Source: an uncultured Eubacteriales bacterium
GTDB taxonomy: Bacteria; Bacillota; Clostridia; Oscillospirales; CAG-272
Direction: 5' to 3'
NCBI GenBank assembly: GCA_934394585.1
Contig: CAKRQU010000016.1
Span: 1 to 40,170 of the forward strand
Length of the DNA: 40,170 bases
The notes below the pieces were generated by a model that saw only the letters and a list, made by a program, of their open reading frames with translations, ran no database searches and was not told the origin of the DNA. The position numbers and the translations under genes were made by a program. Positions 15,204 through 23,937 of this stretch are shown one piece after another (position 1 is the stretch's first letter; each line of letters starts with the position of its first letter).

Positions 15204-16388
15204 TCAGTGCTCCTCACCTCCCGCGTCCGAAGCCTCGCTTTCTTTCGCTTTCGCTTTGGCATCGCGTTCCGCTTCCTTTTTATCGAGAAAACGACCGAGC
15301 AGTGTGTAGAGCACGGTGCATATCGGCACGGCAAAAAGCATACCGAGTATGCCCCATGCGTTTCCGCCGACGGTTACCGCCACAAATACCAGCATGCTCG
15401 GAAGTCCCACGGATTTTCCCACCACTCTGGGATATATTATATTTCCGTCGACCTGCTGCATGGCTATGATAAAGATCACAAACCACAGAGCTTTTTTCGG
15501 ATCGGCTATGAGTATCAGCAGTGCGCCGGCGCCGGAGCCTATAAATGCTCCGAAAATCGGTATCAGCGCCGTCACGCCGACGAGCACGGATATCATCAGC
15601 GCATAAGGCATACGCAGTATCAGCATGCCGCAAAGACACAGCAGCGTGTTTATCACCACTTCCGCGAGCTGACCCGTGACGAAATTCGAAAAGCATTCGT
15701 TGCAGAGCGAGAAAAATTCCGTTATTTTATTATAATGCCTGTCGGAAAACAGACCGCGGAGCAGTTTTTTCGTCTGCGCGCCGAGCTGTTCCTTGCGGAG
15801 CAGTACATATATGGATATGGTGCCCGCCACTATTATATTCACCGCAGTGGTGCCCGCCTTCAGCGTGAAATCCACGGCTTTATTCACTATTGTGTTTCCG
15901 TATTTCGAGAGAAACTCCGTTATTCTGTCCGTCAGTCTTTCGCCGTCGAGCGGAGAATCCGGCAGAGTTATGGAAAGCTTCGCGAAAAATTCGTGAATTT
16001 TCAGCCAGTACAAATTCAGGTTTTCGGCATAATCGGGCAGTTTTGAAACGAACGTGGAAACAGCCCTCGCTATATGCGGAACCACCACAAAAATCACGAG
16101 CACGACCGATCCTATTATGAGCACTTCGCTGAGCGCGAGGCAAACGCCGCGTCTCACTCTCGCGGAACATTTCTTTTTTGCTTTCGCAAAAATTTTATCC
16201 CATAGCTTTTCGAAAAGATTCAGCACGAGATTTGCGACGAAAGCTATGCAAAATCCCGCAAAAACGGGCGATATTGCCCCGAAAAATTTCGGAAAGAACG
16301 CGCCGATATCGGCGGCGTTTGTAAGAAGTGCCACACCGATAAGCGCCAGTGCTATTATCGGCGCGGCAAGTTTTTTTATTATTGCCAA
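15204..16388 (-). CDS. AI-2E family transporter (PerM-like permease)
   Basis: The 394-residue protein has about seven membrane helices and the family blocks FVTGQLAEVVINTLLC, PIFGAFIGSGAGALL and QQVDGNIIYPRVVGKSVGL. Members include E. coli TqsA, proposed to export autoinducer-2, and PerM-like proteins including Na+/H+ antiporters, so the substrate cannot be assigned. It starts with TTG at 16388, supported by GGAGGAG six bases upstream. The last 30 residues are charged and cytosolic. It is the second gene of the operon starting at 17450. Confidence 0.92.
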   Translation of the reverse strand: MAIIKKLAAPIIALALIGVALLTNAADIGAFFPKFFGAISPVFAGFCIAFVANLVLNLFEKLWDKIFAKAKKKCSARVRRGVCLALSEVLIIGSVVLVIFVVVPHIARAVSTFVSKLPDYAENLNLYWLKIHEFFAKLSITLPDSPLDGERLTDRITEFLSKYGNTIVNKAVDFTLKAGTTAVNIIVAGTISIYVLLRKEQLGAQTKKLLRGLFSDRHYNKITEFFSLCNECFSNFVTGQLAEVVINTLLCLCGMLILRMPYALMISVLVGVTALIPIFGAFIGSGAGALLILIADPKKALWFVIFIIAMQQVDGNIIYPRVVGKSVGLPSMLVFVAVTVGGNAWGILGMLFAVPICTVLYTLLGRFLDKKEAERDAKAKAKESEASDAGGEEH

Positions 16389-16406
16389 AGAAATTCTCCT
16401 CCGATT

Positions 16407-17450
16407 TTATTTGAGTCCCAGCTCGTCAACGAAATAAGCGCGGCTGTGCGCCGTTCTTCCCTCTCCGTCCTGTACGGTCACGCGGAAATACGGCTTATAC
16501 GGAAGCCCTGTTTTCGTATCGTCCAGACTCAGCTCCAGATATTTTCTCATATCAAATTCGGCATGGTTTACATTTGCATTGAAATTATCTCCTGCAAACG
16601 CATTGAAGCGGCATTCCGTGGTAAGCGAAACGAGGCGCGCATCCGAGCATGATATATGCAGTATGCCGTCCTCCAGATAAAGCTCGTTTATCGCGGGACC
16701 GAGCGAAGCATAGAAATCGCCGCGTTCCAGCGCCGCCATCACGGTATTATATTCCAGTTTTTCCGCTTTCAGCATGATAAAGCAACCGAAAGCATCCTCC
16801 GGATGATGTCCGTCATCGGTAGCGAGCGGGAAAACTCTCTTTCCGAGGCGAAGCATATCGTCGATGGGCTGCATGCTGTTGTCGAGCTGATATCCCATGC
16901 GGAAACAGCCGTAATTTGCCAGTTCCACGCCCCATACGCCTTCCAGTCCGGCATAATCATTATAATTCTGTATCGACCAGAAAGGATGATTGTACGAAAC
17001 GAGAAATCCGGCTTTATTTGCCACATCGATCATCTTGTTCATATCTTCCACGCTGTAGCGGCGCTCGTAATTCACTTTGCGCATTTCATCGGTGACAAGC
17101 GGACGCGACGCGGGAAATACCTTGGATTCCGTGAAAAGCGGATTTACCTTTTCATGCGGATTCTTGGCATATATATTTATATGATATGTAGGCAGATACC
17201 AAAAGCCTTTTTCGGGCCAGCGTGCATTCACGGCTATTTCCGTCGAGAGTATGGTGAGAAAATCGTCGTCATTGAGATCGTCGTGAGGAATCATCACTTC
17301 GTGATCCGTATATGCGAGTATGGAATATCCGCGGCTCTTATATTCTTCCTTTGCCTGCTCCGGTGTCCAGCAACCGTCGGAAACGGTGGTATGCGCATGC
17401 ATATTTGCCTTATAGAAATTTCCTTTTTCGGGAAGCAGATATATTTTCAT
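16407..17450 (-). CDS. PHP-domain phosphoesterase
   Basis: PHP proteins are metal-dependent phosphoesterases with a seven-stranded barrel. This 347-residue example has the metal ligands MHAH (H18, H20), D25, TDH (H50), E70, NHP at 153-155 and DDGHH at 211-215. Residues from about 260 on form an extra beta domain ending DELGLK that is not part of the core. It is larger than the nucleoside/AMP phosphatase type and matches PHP proteins of Clostridia with no assigned substrate. It heads the operon that ends with wecB. GAAGG lies before the ATG. Confidence 0.88.
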   Translation of the reverse strand: MKIYLLPEKGNFYKANMHAHTTVSDGCWTPEQAKEEYKSRGYSILAYTDHEVMIPHDDLNDDDFLTILSTEIAVNARWPEKGFWYLPTYHINIYAKNPHEKVNPLFTESKVFPASRPLVTDEMRKVNYERRYSVEDMNKMIDVANKAGFLVSYNHPFWSIQNYNDYAGLEGVWGVELANYGCFRMGYQLDNSMQPIDDMLRLGKRVFPLATDDGHHPEDAFGCFIMLKAEKLEYNTVMAALERGDFYASLGPAINELYLEDGILHISCSDARLVSLTTECRFNAFAGDNFNANVNHAEFDMRKYLELSLDDTKTGLPYKPYFRVTVQDGEGRTAHSRAYFVDELGLK

Positions 17451-17484
17451 GATATCAAACCTTCTTTTTTATTTTATATGTTTT

Positions 17485-17513
17485 ATTATAGTACAGAAAT
17501 GTGAAAAAGTAAA
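17485..17513 (-). promoter_or_regulatory. Promoter of the PHP operon
   Basis: On the minus strand, TTTACT (17513-17508) and perfect TATAAT (17490-17485) have a 17-base spacer. The leader is about 28 bases. Confidence 0.6.
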
Positions 17514-17585
17514 GCATCGGCGCAAAAAATAATAAATTTTCGCGCTGTTTCGCAAATTATTACCAAAAATGCGCGATTATTTTCA

Positions 17586-17614
17586 TTGACCCGTCGCTTC
17601 ACCGGTGTTAAAAT
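17586..17614 (+). promoter_or_regulatory. Promoter of the DUF4430 lipoprotein
   Basis: TTGACC (17586-17591) and TAAAAT (17609-17614) have a 17-base spacer, about 45 bases upstream of the ATG. Confidence 0.7.
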
Positions 17615-17659
17615 ATAGTAAAATATGCCTTTACGGCAAAAAAATACAGGAGAAACAAA

Positions 17660-18049
17660 ATGAAAAACACCAGAAGAATTTCAGCGCTTCTTCTTGCGCT
17701 GATGATCGTGATCAGCTCGCTCGCATTCGTTTCATGCGGTGAAAAAGAGGCAGAAAAAAAATATACTTTCACTCTCATCGTAGTAGACGACAAAGCAGTT
17801 GAAAAAAGCTTTGAAATTAAAACAGACAAGGAAAACCTTGCCGACGCTCTGCTTGAAGCAAATCTTGTTTCCGGTTCCGACAGTGAATGGGGTCTGATGA
17901 TAGACACCGTAAACGGACTGAAAGCAGATTATTCCGTAGACGGTTCATGGTGGGCGCTTTATGAAGGCGACAAAATGAGCGAAGTAGGCGCAAGCTCGCT
18001 CCAGCTCACAAACGGCGCGACATACAAGCTCGTTTATACAAAAGGCTGA
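17660..18049 (+). CDS. DUF4430 lipoprotein
   Basis: The 129-residue protein starts with a lipoprotein signal peptide. The lipobox FVSC puts the lipidated cysteine at residue 26, so the mature protein is tethered to the outer membrane face. The rest is one DUF4430 domain with the typical DGSWWALY block and the C-terminal GATYKLVYTKG strand. This fold is related to the beta domain of transcobalamin-like proteins, and members occur in Clostridia surface proteins. Ligand binding is unproven. AGGAG precedes the ATG. The gene is monocistronic, with its own promoter and terminator. Confidence 0.85.
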   Translation: MKNTRRISALLLALMIVISSLAFVSCGEKEAEKKYTFTLIVVDDKAVEKSFEIKTDKENLADALLEANLVSGSDSEWGLMIDTVNGLKADYSVDGSWWALYEGDKMSEVGASSLQLTNGATYKLVYTKG

Positions 18050-18067
18050 GAAATATAAGTTGCAAAA

Positions 18068-18108
18068 AACCGCTCTTGCCGACGCAGGCAAGGGCGGTTC
18101 TGTTTTTT
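18068..18108 (+). terminator. Terminator of the DUF4430 gene
   Basis: A 13-bp stem AACCGCTCTTGCC/GGCAAGGGCGGTT with one G-T pair and a 6-base loop is followed by TGTTTTTT. Confidence 0.9.
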
Positions 18109-18232
18109 CTTTGCGCAAAGAAAAGGAAGCGGGCGGCAGTCGCGCACCTGTTTCTTTTCGTAAAAAGAAGAAGGCGGGCGACTGCAGTCGCCCGCGGACG
18201 AGGGTCGCGCTTTTTACTGACAAAAAGCGCGG
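18105..18232. repeat. Satellite modules left of copy C
   Basis: This stretch contains the perfect 20-bp palindrome TTTTCTTTGCGCAAAGAAAA (18105-18124), a perfect 22-bp palindrome with core GCGACTGCAGTCGC (18174-18195), and a hairpin GCGCTTTTT/AAAAAGCGC touching the element at 18232. No gene is supported. Confidence 0.8.
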
Positions 18233-18740
18233 CAAAAGTCATCAAAGGAAGGCTCCTCGCCCTCCTTTGCAAACTACCTCGCACCCCGTCGAGTTAGCCG
18301 CAGGAAGCAATGCGCGGCAAGTATGTGCTATATATAGCAAATCAAAAATCTCAAGTCTATCTCTCCTCGCATCATCAGCCATACCGCGCGTGCGAACACA
18401 GTATGCCGCAAAAAGCGAGCAAATTCGACGGGGTGAATTGGCTCCCGCCATGGCTTTTGATATGCTTCCCACTATAAGCTAAACTCCGACTACGCGAGCA
18501 TGGCTTGATGGACATCGAAACGTGGCAGCTAAAGCCAAAATCTAAACAGACTAAAGTCCGTGTTAAGCGGGGGGCTGAACCGCGCTTTTGGCTTCGTCTA
18601 TGGTCGAACTGTCGGGGCAGTATGTTCGCACGAGTCGCCGCGAGGCGACAGAAGGAGATGAAAAGAGGAATTGACACATACGTGCAGCGTGTGTGTCGGC
18701 GTCGCCGAGACAGGAGTTGCCTTCCTCTTTTTGACTTTTG
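18233..18740 (+). repeat. Dispersed ~510-bp element, copy C (complete, reference copy)
   Basis: The left end CAAAAGTCATCAAAGGAAGG and the reverse complement of the right end, CAAAAGTCAAAAAGAGGAAG, are imperfect terminal inverted repeats. Inside are a left hairpin AAAGGAAGG/CCCTCCTTT and a stem CACCCCGTCGA/TCGACGGGGTG closing a domain of roughly 150 bases. That domain contains GCCGC/GCGGC and the palindrome TGCTATATATAGCA. Further right are the GCGA hairpin and the AAAAGAGGAA/TTCCTCTTTT domain. It lies between the lipoprotein and hydrolase genes, which converge on it. No transposase is present. A 110-residue frame starting near 18505 is Arg-rich and probably incidental. Confidence 0.88.
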
Positions 18741-18893
18741 GTACTTTTGGTCACGCAAAAGTACACCCCGTTTCTCGGTAGAGAAAGATACTTTCACGGG
18801 CGACCGCAGTCGCCCGCCCCATTTTGGCGAAGAGTAACTTTTTCCGCGCTTTTTATAAAATCGCGCCACAGTTCTCCCTGCGCAAAGGAAATC
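18741..18893. repeat. Satellite modules right of copy C
   Basis: A hairpin GTACTTTT/AAAAGTAC with loop GGTCACGC (18741-18764) touches the element. A GGGCGACCGCAGTCGCCC unit follows near 18797-18817, then remnants of TTTTTATAAAA and TGCGCAAAGG type. No gene is supported. Confidence 0.75.
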
Positions 18894-18923
18894 AAAAATC
18901 CGCCCGAGAATGGGCGGATTTTT
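18894..18923 (-). terminator. Terminator of the GT2-hydrolase transcript
   Basis: A 12-bp stem AAAAATCCGCCC/GGGCGGATTTTT has a 6-base loop and ends in T's on both strands. It lies six bases past the stop at 18930. Confidence 0.9.
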
Positions 18924-18929
18924 CGATTT

Positions 18930-19487
18930 TTACGATAAAACATAATCCGGCTCAAAGAGCATTTCCGATAATTCGCCTGTCGTGCCGCAAAAAATATTCT
19001 TTATATTCCTGATATGCAAAAAATCATGCGGCTTCAAAAGCGACGTATCTTTTTCAAAAAACGCCGCTCCGCTTTTTTCGAGGATTTCCCCGACAAACTG
19101 CGAGCAGAAATAATATCCGCGGCGCCGATGGGCTATGCCGAAATGGCATGCCACGCATCCGAGCAGACTGTATCTGAAAAGAGCACGGTTTTTTATCATG
19201 CGGGCGACGCGGTTTTGCGCGCGCTCCGCGACTTTATCCGGAACCTCCAGACACATCAGCCTGCACAGCGATTCTTTATGTGCGCCGAGAAAGCCGCGGT
19301 CGGTCTGTTCCTCCGTAAGCCCGCCCGGCAACGGGAAATTTTCGCGAAGCCTCGAAAAGCTGTAGAAAACCCCGGGATCATTTTCAAAAGCTATCGCCGC
19401 ATGGGTATATACACTTCGCGTAAATAAACCGACTATGCGTGACGGCACGGATTTTGTCCTTGTGAGAAGAATATATATGCGCTTCAT
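18930..19487 (-). CDS. Permuted papain-like (NlpC/P60 superfamily, YiiX-type) hydrolase
   Basis: The 185-residue protein begins MKRIYILLTRTKSVPSRIVG and carries YTHAAIAF (H29) before YYFCSQFVGEIL (C128). His before Cys is the order of the circularly permuted NlpC/P60 group that includes YiiX. Such proteins act as thiol peptidases, amidases or acyl hydrolases, and the substrate here is unknown. There is no signal peptide, so it would work in the cytosol. Its ATG follows the TAA of the upstream glycosyltransferase directly, with no spacer, so expression is coupled. It is the last gene before a terminator. Confidence 0.7.
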   Translation of the reverse strand: MKRIYILLTRTKSVPSRIVGLFTRSVYTHAAIAFENDPGVFYSFSRLRENFPLPGGLTEEQTDRGFLGAHKESLCRLMCLEVPDKVAERAQNRVARMIKNRALFRYSLLGCVACHFGIAHRRRGYYFCSQFVGEILEKSGAAFFEKDTSLLKPHDFLHIRNIKNIFCGTTGELSEMLFEPDYVLS

Positions 19488-20759
19488 TTATTTCAGCCTG
19501 TTCACATTGCTCTGCGCGCGTATTTCTTCCAGACTTTTGGACTGGGCATGCACTATGGGCGACCATTCCACCTTTTTGAAAAATGCCTGAATATTTATCG
19601 GTATATAAGTGAACATGAATATCGGAAAAGTGAATGTATAAAGTATCTTTTTGAATGTACTCGTATGGATTTTCTTCCATTCCGTGATGGTGGTTATCGC
19701 GCCGAGAACCCACAAAAGCAGATATGCATTAAGCAATGTCTGCAAAATGGAGCGCACCGCGATCAGCTCATCCGCGCCTTTCAGCCCGCCCGCTATGATA
19801 AACGTGCCGTTTACCAGAATGCTTACCAGTGTTATCACCACCGCGGGGAATATAGCCATAAACATATCGTAGCAGGCAAATCCGCGATGGCGGAATATGC
19901 CGCAGAAAAGATCTTTGCCGTATTTTTTCAGCACCTGCAAAAATCCCTTTGACCAGCGCAGACGCTGACGCCACGACTGGCGGAAGCTCGTGGGTTGCTC
20001 ATCAAAAAGCATGGCTTTTTCGCAATAGCCTATTCTCTCGCCGTCGATGACGGTTTTTATGGTGAATTCCAGATCTTCTGTAAGAAGAAAGAAATTCCAC
20101 CCGTCGTTTGCCATTAGTATTTCACGGCTGAACATAAATCCCGTGCCGCCGATGGAGCTGCTCGTGCCAAGGCACATGCGGGAGCGGTTCAGATACTGCG
20201 ATTCACGCAGAAACCAGAGTCCGTAGCCCGCGGAAATCCAGTTGTCGCCGTAGTTTTTGGAATTGCGATAGCCTGTGACGATGCTGTAGCCGCGCGAAAA
20301 TGTCTTATTCATTTCAGCGATATAATTCACATCGAGAACATTGTCGGCATCAAAAATAAAATATCCGTCGAAAATTTCCCAGCCGTAGTCGCGTTTTATC
20401 TGCTCCAGCAGATAATTCATGGCATAGCCTTTGCCCACCTTTGCTTTATTGAAACGCTCATATACCACGGCACCGTGCTCGCGCGCTATTTTCGCCGTAT
20501 TGTCCGTGCAATTGTCGGCGACGAGAAATACCGTGACAAGCGAAGCGGGATATTTCTGATTCTTTATGCTGTCTATCAGATTTGCTATGACCACTTCTTC
20601 ATTGCGCGCGGCAACGAGAACGGCATATTTGTGATTTTCCGCCTTTGCATTTTTCTTTCTGCGGAAAATCCACGGTACTACCACATAGAAAAACTGATAG
20701 CAGTAGCAAAGAGTGAAAATTATCGCTATGATATAGTTTATATAGCTTAAAGTTTCCAT
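19488..20759 (-). CDS. Membrane-bound processive GT2 glycosyltransferase
   Basis: The 423-residue enzyme has one N-terminal helix (about 5-30) and about three to four C-terminal helices (from about 293). The GT-A domain between them contains ADNCTD at 81-86, DAD at 137-139, TED at 227-229 and QRLRW at 265-269. These D, DxD, TED and QxxRW motifs define the cellulose/hyaluronan/poly-GlcNAc synthase type, which polymerises and extrudes a sugar chain. At 423 residues it is in the IcaA size range and lacks a PilZ domain. AAAGGA precedes the ATG. It lies 81 bases after the ABC permease gene and is coupled to the hydrolase. Confidence 0.9.
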   Translation of the reverse strand: METLSYINYIIAIIFTLCYCYQFFYVVVPWIFRRKKNAKAENHKYAVLVAARNEEVVIANLIDSIKNQKYPASLVTVFLVADNCTDNTAKIAREHGAVVYERFNKAKVGKGYAMNYLLEQIKRDYGWEIFDGYFIFDADNVLDVNYIAEMNKTFSRGYSIVTGYRNSKNYGDNWISAGYGLWFLRESQYLNRSRMCLGTSSSIGGTGFMFSREILMANDGWNFFLLTEDLEFTIKTVIDGERIGYCEKAMLFDEQPTSFRQSWRQRLRWSKGFLQVLKKYGKDLFCGIFRHRGFACYDMFMAIFPAVVITLVSILVNGTFIIAGGLKGADELIAVRSILQTLLNAYLLLWVLGAITTITEWKKIHTSTFKKILYTFTFPIFMFTYIPINIQAFFKKVEWSPIVHAQSKSLEEIRAQSNVNRLK

Positions 20760-20782
20760 TTTTTAAAAATCCTTTGTTTTTT

Positions 20783-20821
20783 GCGGAGAAAGCCGACGCT
20801 CATGCGCCGGCATGAATCCGC
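20783..20821 (-). other. Intercistronic hairpin between ABC permease and GT2
   Basis: GCCGACGC/GCGCCGGC (one mismatch) is flanked by GCGGA/TCCGC. No T-run follows on the minus strand, so it is not a standard terminator. It may stabilise or process the transcript. Confidence 0.4.
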
Positions 20822-20840
20822 TTTATTTGCCGTGGGTAAA

Positions 20841-23060
20841 TTAGTTTGACTTCGGGAGATTGTCTTTCGGGTAAGTATTTGTTTCTTGGTCTATGCAGCT
20901 GTTTATATCAGCTATGATCGCATCATAGTTTATACCGAGTATACCCGCAAGTTCGCGGTTAAATTCAAGGCGGACGCCTATTCCTCTGTTGCTCCAGCGG
21001 ATATTGGCATAAACCGTCGCGTAAGCTATGAGCGTGGCATCATCGTCATAGATATCGTGCATTTTCCCGTCGGAGAAAATCGGCGTTTCGTAATTTATAT
21101 TCTTACCGTACGAATCCGTCATAAAGATATCAAGCAGACGGGTGATTGTTTCTCTGTCTTTCACGGAGGAAGAAGAATAATTTCTTTCGAAACAGTTGTA
21201 ATAATTCGTGACGAATTGCACATCATCCGATTCCACGCCGTAAATTTCCACATCCACCGACATCTTCATGAAATCTGCCGCCTCTGCATCAGCCAGTATA
21301 TCCTCGGCTGAGAATGCGGGCACATCGGGGAAAGATTTTCCTTCATAGAGCTTTTTGATTGCCGATATTGTCTTTGTCATATCGGAATAAATGGTAAATC
21401 TTCTGCTCTGATACTGTGAAATCTGAATAGAGAAACAGGAGTATGCGGGCACTTCCTTTGCTCCGCTGCGCTGTCTTTCATTAAACTCGGGAACATACAC
21501 ATCGCGGAAAATCCTTGCAAATTCGCTGTTTCTGAATCCGTTGTCGCGATACGGCTGCAATCCGCCCAGACCGTAAATCGCCACTTCTTCCTTTTCGGAA
21601 AGATAGCGCAGGGCTGCACTCATATTCGCTTCGGTTTTTATATTCCGAATAAAGCTGCTGCCGGCAGGTGTCAGATATGTGCGCAAATTGTACAATAATC
21701 TGGCTCCTGTGGCTGTATTTACTATTATAGTCGCAGAGAAAGGATTTTTCAAGCAATCGTCGGTTGCATAAATGTCATCTGATATATACGTCAGCTCGCC
21801 GCGACCCGTCACGATATCCATTATGCCGTTTATATCGTCCTTTTCTGTGAGGATATATATTTCCGAGGAATCGCCCGTGGAGATGATCACATTTTTGCAT
21901 ATGCCTGGCGAAAATTTTGCCGGCTCGGCGTTTCGCATTATCATTGCCGTAAGTATAGCGACGGATGCCACCGCCACGCATGAAAATGCCTTTATGCCCT
22001 TTATCGCGCCGTGGCGCACTCCGCGGTACATCACCATATTCAGAATGATATTAGCGACAAATCCGACAAGAATGACGAGCAGAGCGGATATCGCTATCAG
22101 CGGGAAGCTTTTGCTCAGATCGGACATGGCGATAACTATGGCGACGAGACTCATTGCGAGATATATTATAATATATTTTACTGCCACCTTTACGCCGTTG
22201 TAGGTAAAAGCTTCACCCGCGCGTTCGCTTTTTGCAAACATGGCGAGAAACATACCGCAAACAAAAATTACGGCGCTCACCGCGAGAAGTATGAGTATTT
22301 TGCCCAAAATCGCGCCCGCGCTCATCACCGTGAGCGTGCCGAAGCTTTCGTAGACAGATATCGGCGAAATTTTCAGCAGATTGTAAATAAACGAGCTTTC
22401 GAGGTTCCATCCGGTGATCAGTTTGAATTGCTCATCAAGACAAAGAGAAGCCACATAAGGGATGAAAATCGCGACCGCCGAAAAAGCTATATGGACAGCC
22501 GTATTGCCGCACACGGCGGAAAAGAGGGAAAAAAGCGAAAAATGGAAAATGTAAAAAGCGAGAGTATATACCGTGAGCCGCACAATCTGCGCGAGCATGT
22601 CGAGAAAAATCCCGGTGCCGCAGCCCGATGTCGCCCCTATCACCACGAAAATGAGCATCATCAGTATAAAAGGAGCGGCAAAAAGCAATATGCCGAAAAG
22701 CGTATTCGATGCGAATATCGCATTTCGCGTGATGGGCAGCTTGTGCTCGAAATAATTTCCCTGCTTTGTATGCATATTTCTCCATGTGAAAACGGAAGAA
22801 ATCAGCGCCGCCACGGCAGAAGCGATATAAAAGCAGAGTTGGAAATCGTCCGTACACATAAGATCCAGCAATTCCCTGCCGCGATCTGCGCGGGAGGCGC
22901 TCCCGAGCAATATGAGTATTACCACGGGTATGATCAGCGCAAGGCAACCGTAAAGCAGAAATGAAGCCCAGCTTGTTTTTATTTTGCAGCGGAGAAACGA
23001 GCCCGCACCGGAAAGCGAAAAGCCGTTACCCTTTTTTGTCGAGGATTTCTGTGAAATCAT
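20841..23060 (-). CDS. ABC transporter permease with large extracytoplasmic domain
   Basis: This 739-residue protein has about ten to twelve membrane segments in its first 400 residues (for example 37-55, 78-92, 120-145, 178-205 and 255-275). A soluble domain of about 330 residues follows with no recognised motif. The layout resembles the ABC-2 type permeases of GntR-controlled operons such as Bacillus Ytr, which respond to cell-wall stress. The ATG at 23060 lies inside the ATPase gene (35-base overlap), and GGAGG eight bases upstream supports it. It presumably forms a complex with that ATPase. The substrate is unknown. Confidence 0.82.
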   Translation of the reverse strand: MISQKSSTKKGNGFSLSGAGSFLRCKIKTSWASFLLYGCLALIIPVVILILLGSASRADRGRELLDLMCTDDFQLCFYIASAVAALISSVFTWRNMHTKQGNYFEHKLPITRNAIFASNTLFGILLFAAPFILMMLIFVVIGATSGCGTGIFLDMLAQIVRLTVYTLAFYIFHFSLFSLFSAVCGNTAVHIAFSAVAIFIPYVASLCLDEQFKLITGWNLESSFIYNLLKISPISVYESFGTLTVMSAGAILGKILILLAVSAVIFVCGMFLAMFAKSERAGEAFTYNGVKVAVKYIIIYLAMSLVAIVIAMSDLSKSFPLIAISALLVILVGFVANIILNMVMYRGVRHGAIKGIKAFSCVAVASVAILTAMIMRNAEPAKFSPGICKNVIISTGDSSEIYILTEKDDINGIMDIVTGRGELTYISDDIYATDDCLKNPFSATIIVNTATGARLLYNLRTYLTPAGSSFIRNIKTEANMSAALRYLSEKEEVAIYGLGGLQPYRDNGFRNSEFARIFRDVYVPEFNERQRSGAKEVPAYSCFSIQISQYQSRRFTIYSDMTKTISAIKKLYEGKSFPDVPAFSAEDILADAEAADFMKMSVDVEIYGVESDDVQFVTNYYNCFERNYSSSSVKDRETITRLLDIFMTDSYGKNINYETPIFSDGKMHDIYDDDATLIAYATVYANIRWSNRGIGVRLEFNRELAGILGINYDAIIADINSCIDQETNTYPKDNLPKSN

Positions 23061-23937
23061 ATCCTATTTCCTCCATTTCCGATATAAATACTTCTTCCAG
23101 CGTGAGAGGAAGAATTTCATAGAATTTCGGCGAAAGAGAAAGAATTTTTTCTTCCGTTTCCGCTTCGTTTCCGCGGACTATGAGCGTGATCACGCTTCCC
23201 GTTTTTCGGAAATCGGCTATTTTCAGCGGTGCAAAGCTCGATATATCCGTGGCATTATCGCCTGCCACCATCTGTATTTTCAGTATACCGCCCTTGAGAT
23301 CGTCCACATCGCTCTCAAAAAGAATTCCGCCTCGGTGAATAAGTCCCACATGATCGCAAAGATCTTCCAGCTCGCGCAGATTGTGAGAAGCGATTATCGG
23401 CGTCATGCCGTTTTCAGCCACTTCTTCGCAAATCAGCTTTTTCACAAACTGACGCATCACGGGGTCCAGCCCGTCGAATGTTTCGTCGCAGAGCAGATAT
23501 TTCGGTCGGCAGGAAAGCCCCAGAAGTATATCCACCTGTCTTTTCATTCCTTTTGAAAATGTGGAAAGTGAACGCTTTCTTTCTATTTTAAATGTATTGC
23601 AGAGCATATCATAGCGTTCTTTGTCGAAACTCTTATATATATTTCTGTAAAAATTCATCATATCGTCCGTGCTCGCGCCGGGCAATTTGTATTCGTCATC
23701 GGAAATATAGAAAATTTCCTGCTTTACCGCGGTATTTTCCCATACGCTCCTGTTATCGTAGAGCACGTCGCCGCCATCGGGGCGGAATATGCCCGCCATC
23801 ACGCGGAGCAGAGTGCTTTTTCCGGCGCCGTTGCTGCCGATGAGTCCGTAAATGGAGCCGTTTCCTATTTTCGCGCTGACATTGTCCAGCGAAACGATAT
23901 CGCCGTAACTTTTTGTCACGTTTCGTATTTCTATCAT
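23026..23937 (-). CDS. ABC transporter ATP-binding protein
   Basis: The 303-residue ATPase carries Walker A GSNGAGKST at 34-42, the signature FSKGMKRQ at 127-134 (SKG instead of SGG, as in YtrB-like proteins), Walker B YLLCDETFDGLD at 147-158 and the switch His in ASHN (H185). Residues after 215 form a C-terminal extension seen in ABC-2 drug or lipid exporters. It overlaps the GntR gene by four bases and the permease gene by 35, giving a tightly coupled GntR-ATPase-permease operon. Confidence 0.95.
   Translation of the reverse strand: MIEIRNVTKSYGDIVSLDNVSAKIGNGSIYGLIGSNGAGKSTLLRVMAGIFRPDGGDVLYDNRSVWENTAVKQEIFYISDDEYKLPGASTDDMMNFYRNIYKSFDKERYDMLCNTFKIERKRSLSTFSKGMKRQVDILLGLSCRPKYLLCDETFDGLDPVMRQFVKKLICEEVAENGMTPIIASHNLRELEDLCDHVGLIHRGGILFESDVDDLKGGILKIQMVAGDNATDISSFAPLKIADFRKTGSVITLIVRGNEAETEEKILSLSPKFYEILPLTLEEVFISEMEEIGYDFTEILDKKG

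Noticed and set aside
15003..16046. 347-residue plus-strand frame opposite the AI-2E-type permease
   Set aside because: The minus strand encodes a clear family member. The plus frame is His/Tyr/Arg-rich in the way of antisense translations.
18233..18740. Group II intron, retron or IS element as the identity of the 510-bp repeat
   Set aside because: There is no reverse transcriptase or transposase frame, and I found no domain V-like hairpin or msr-msd pattern.
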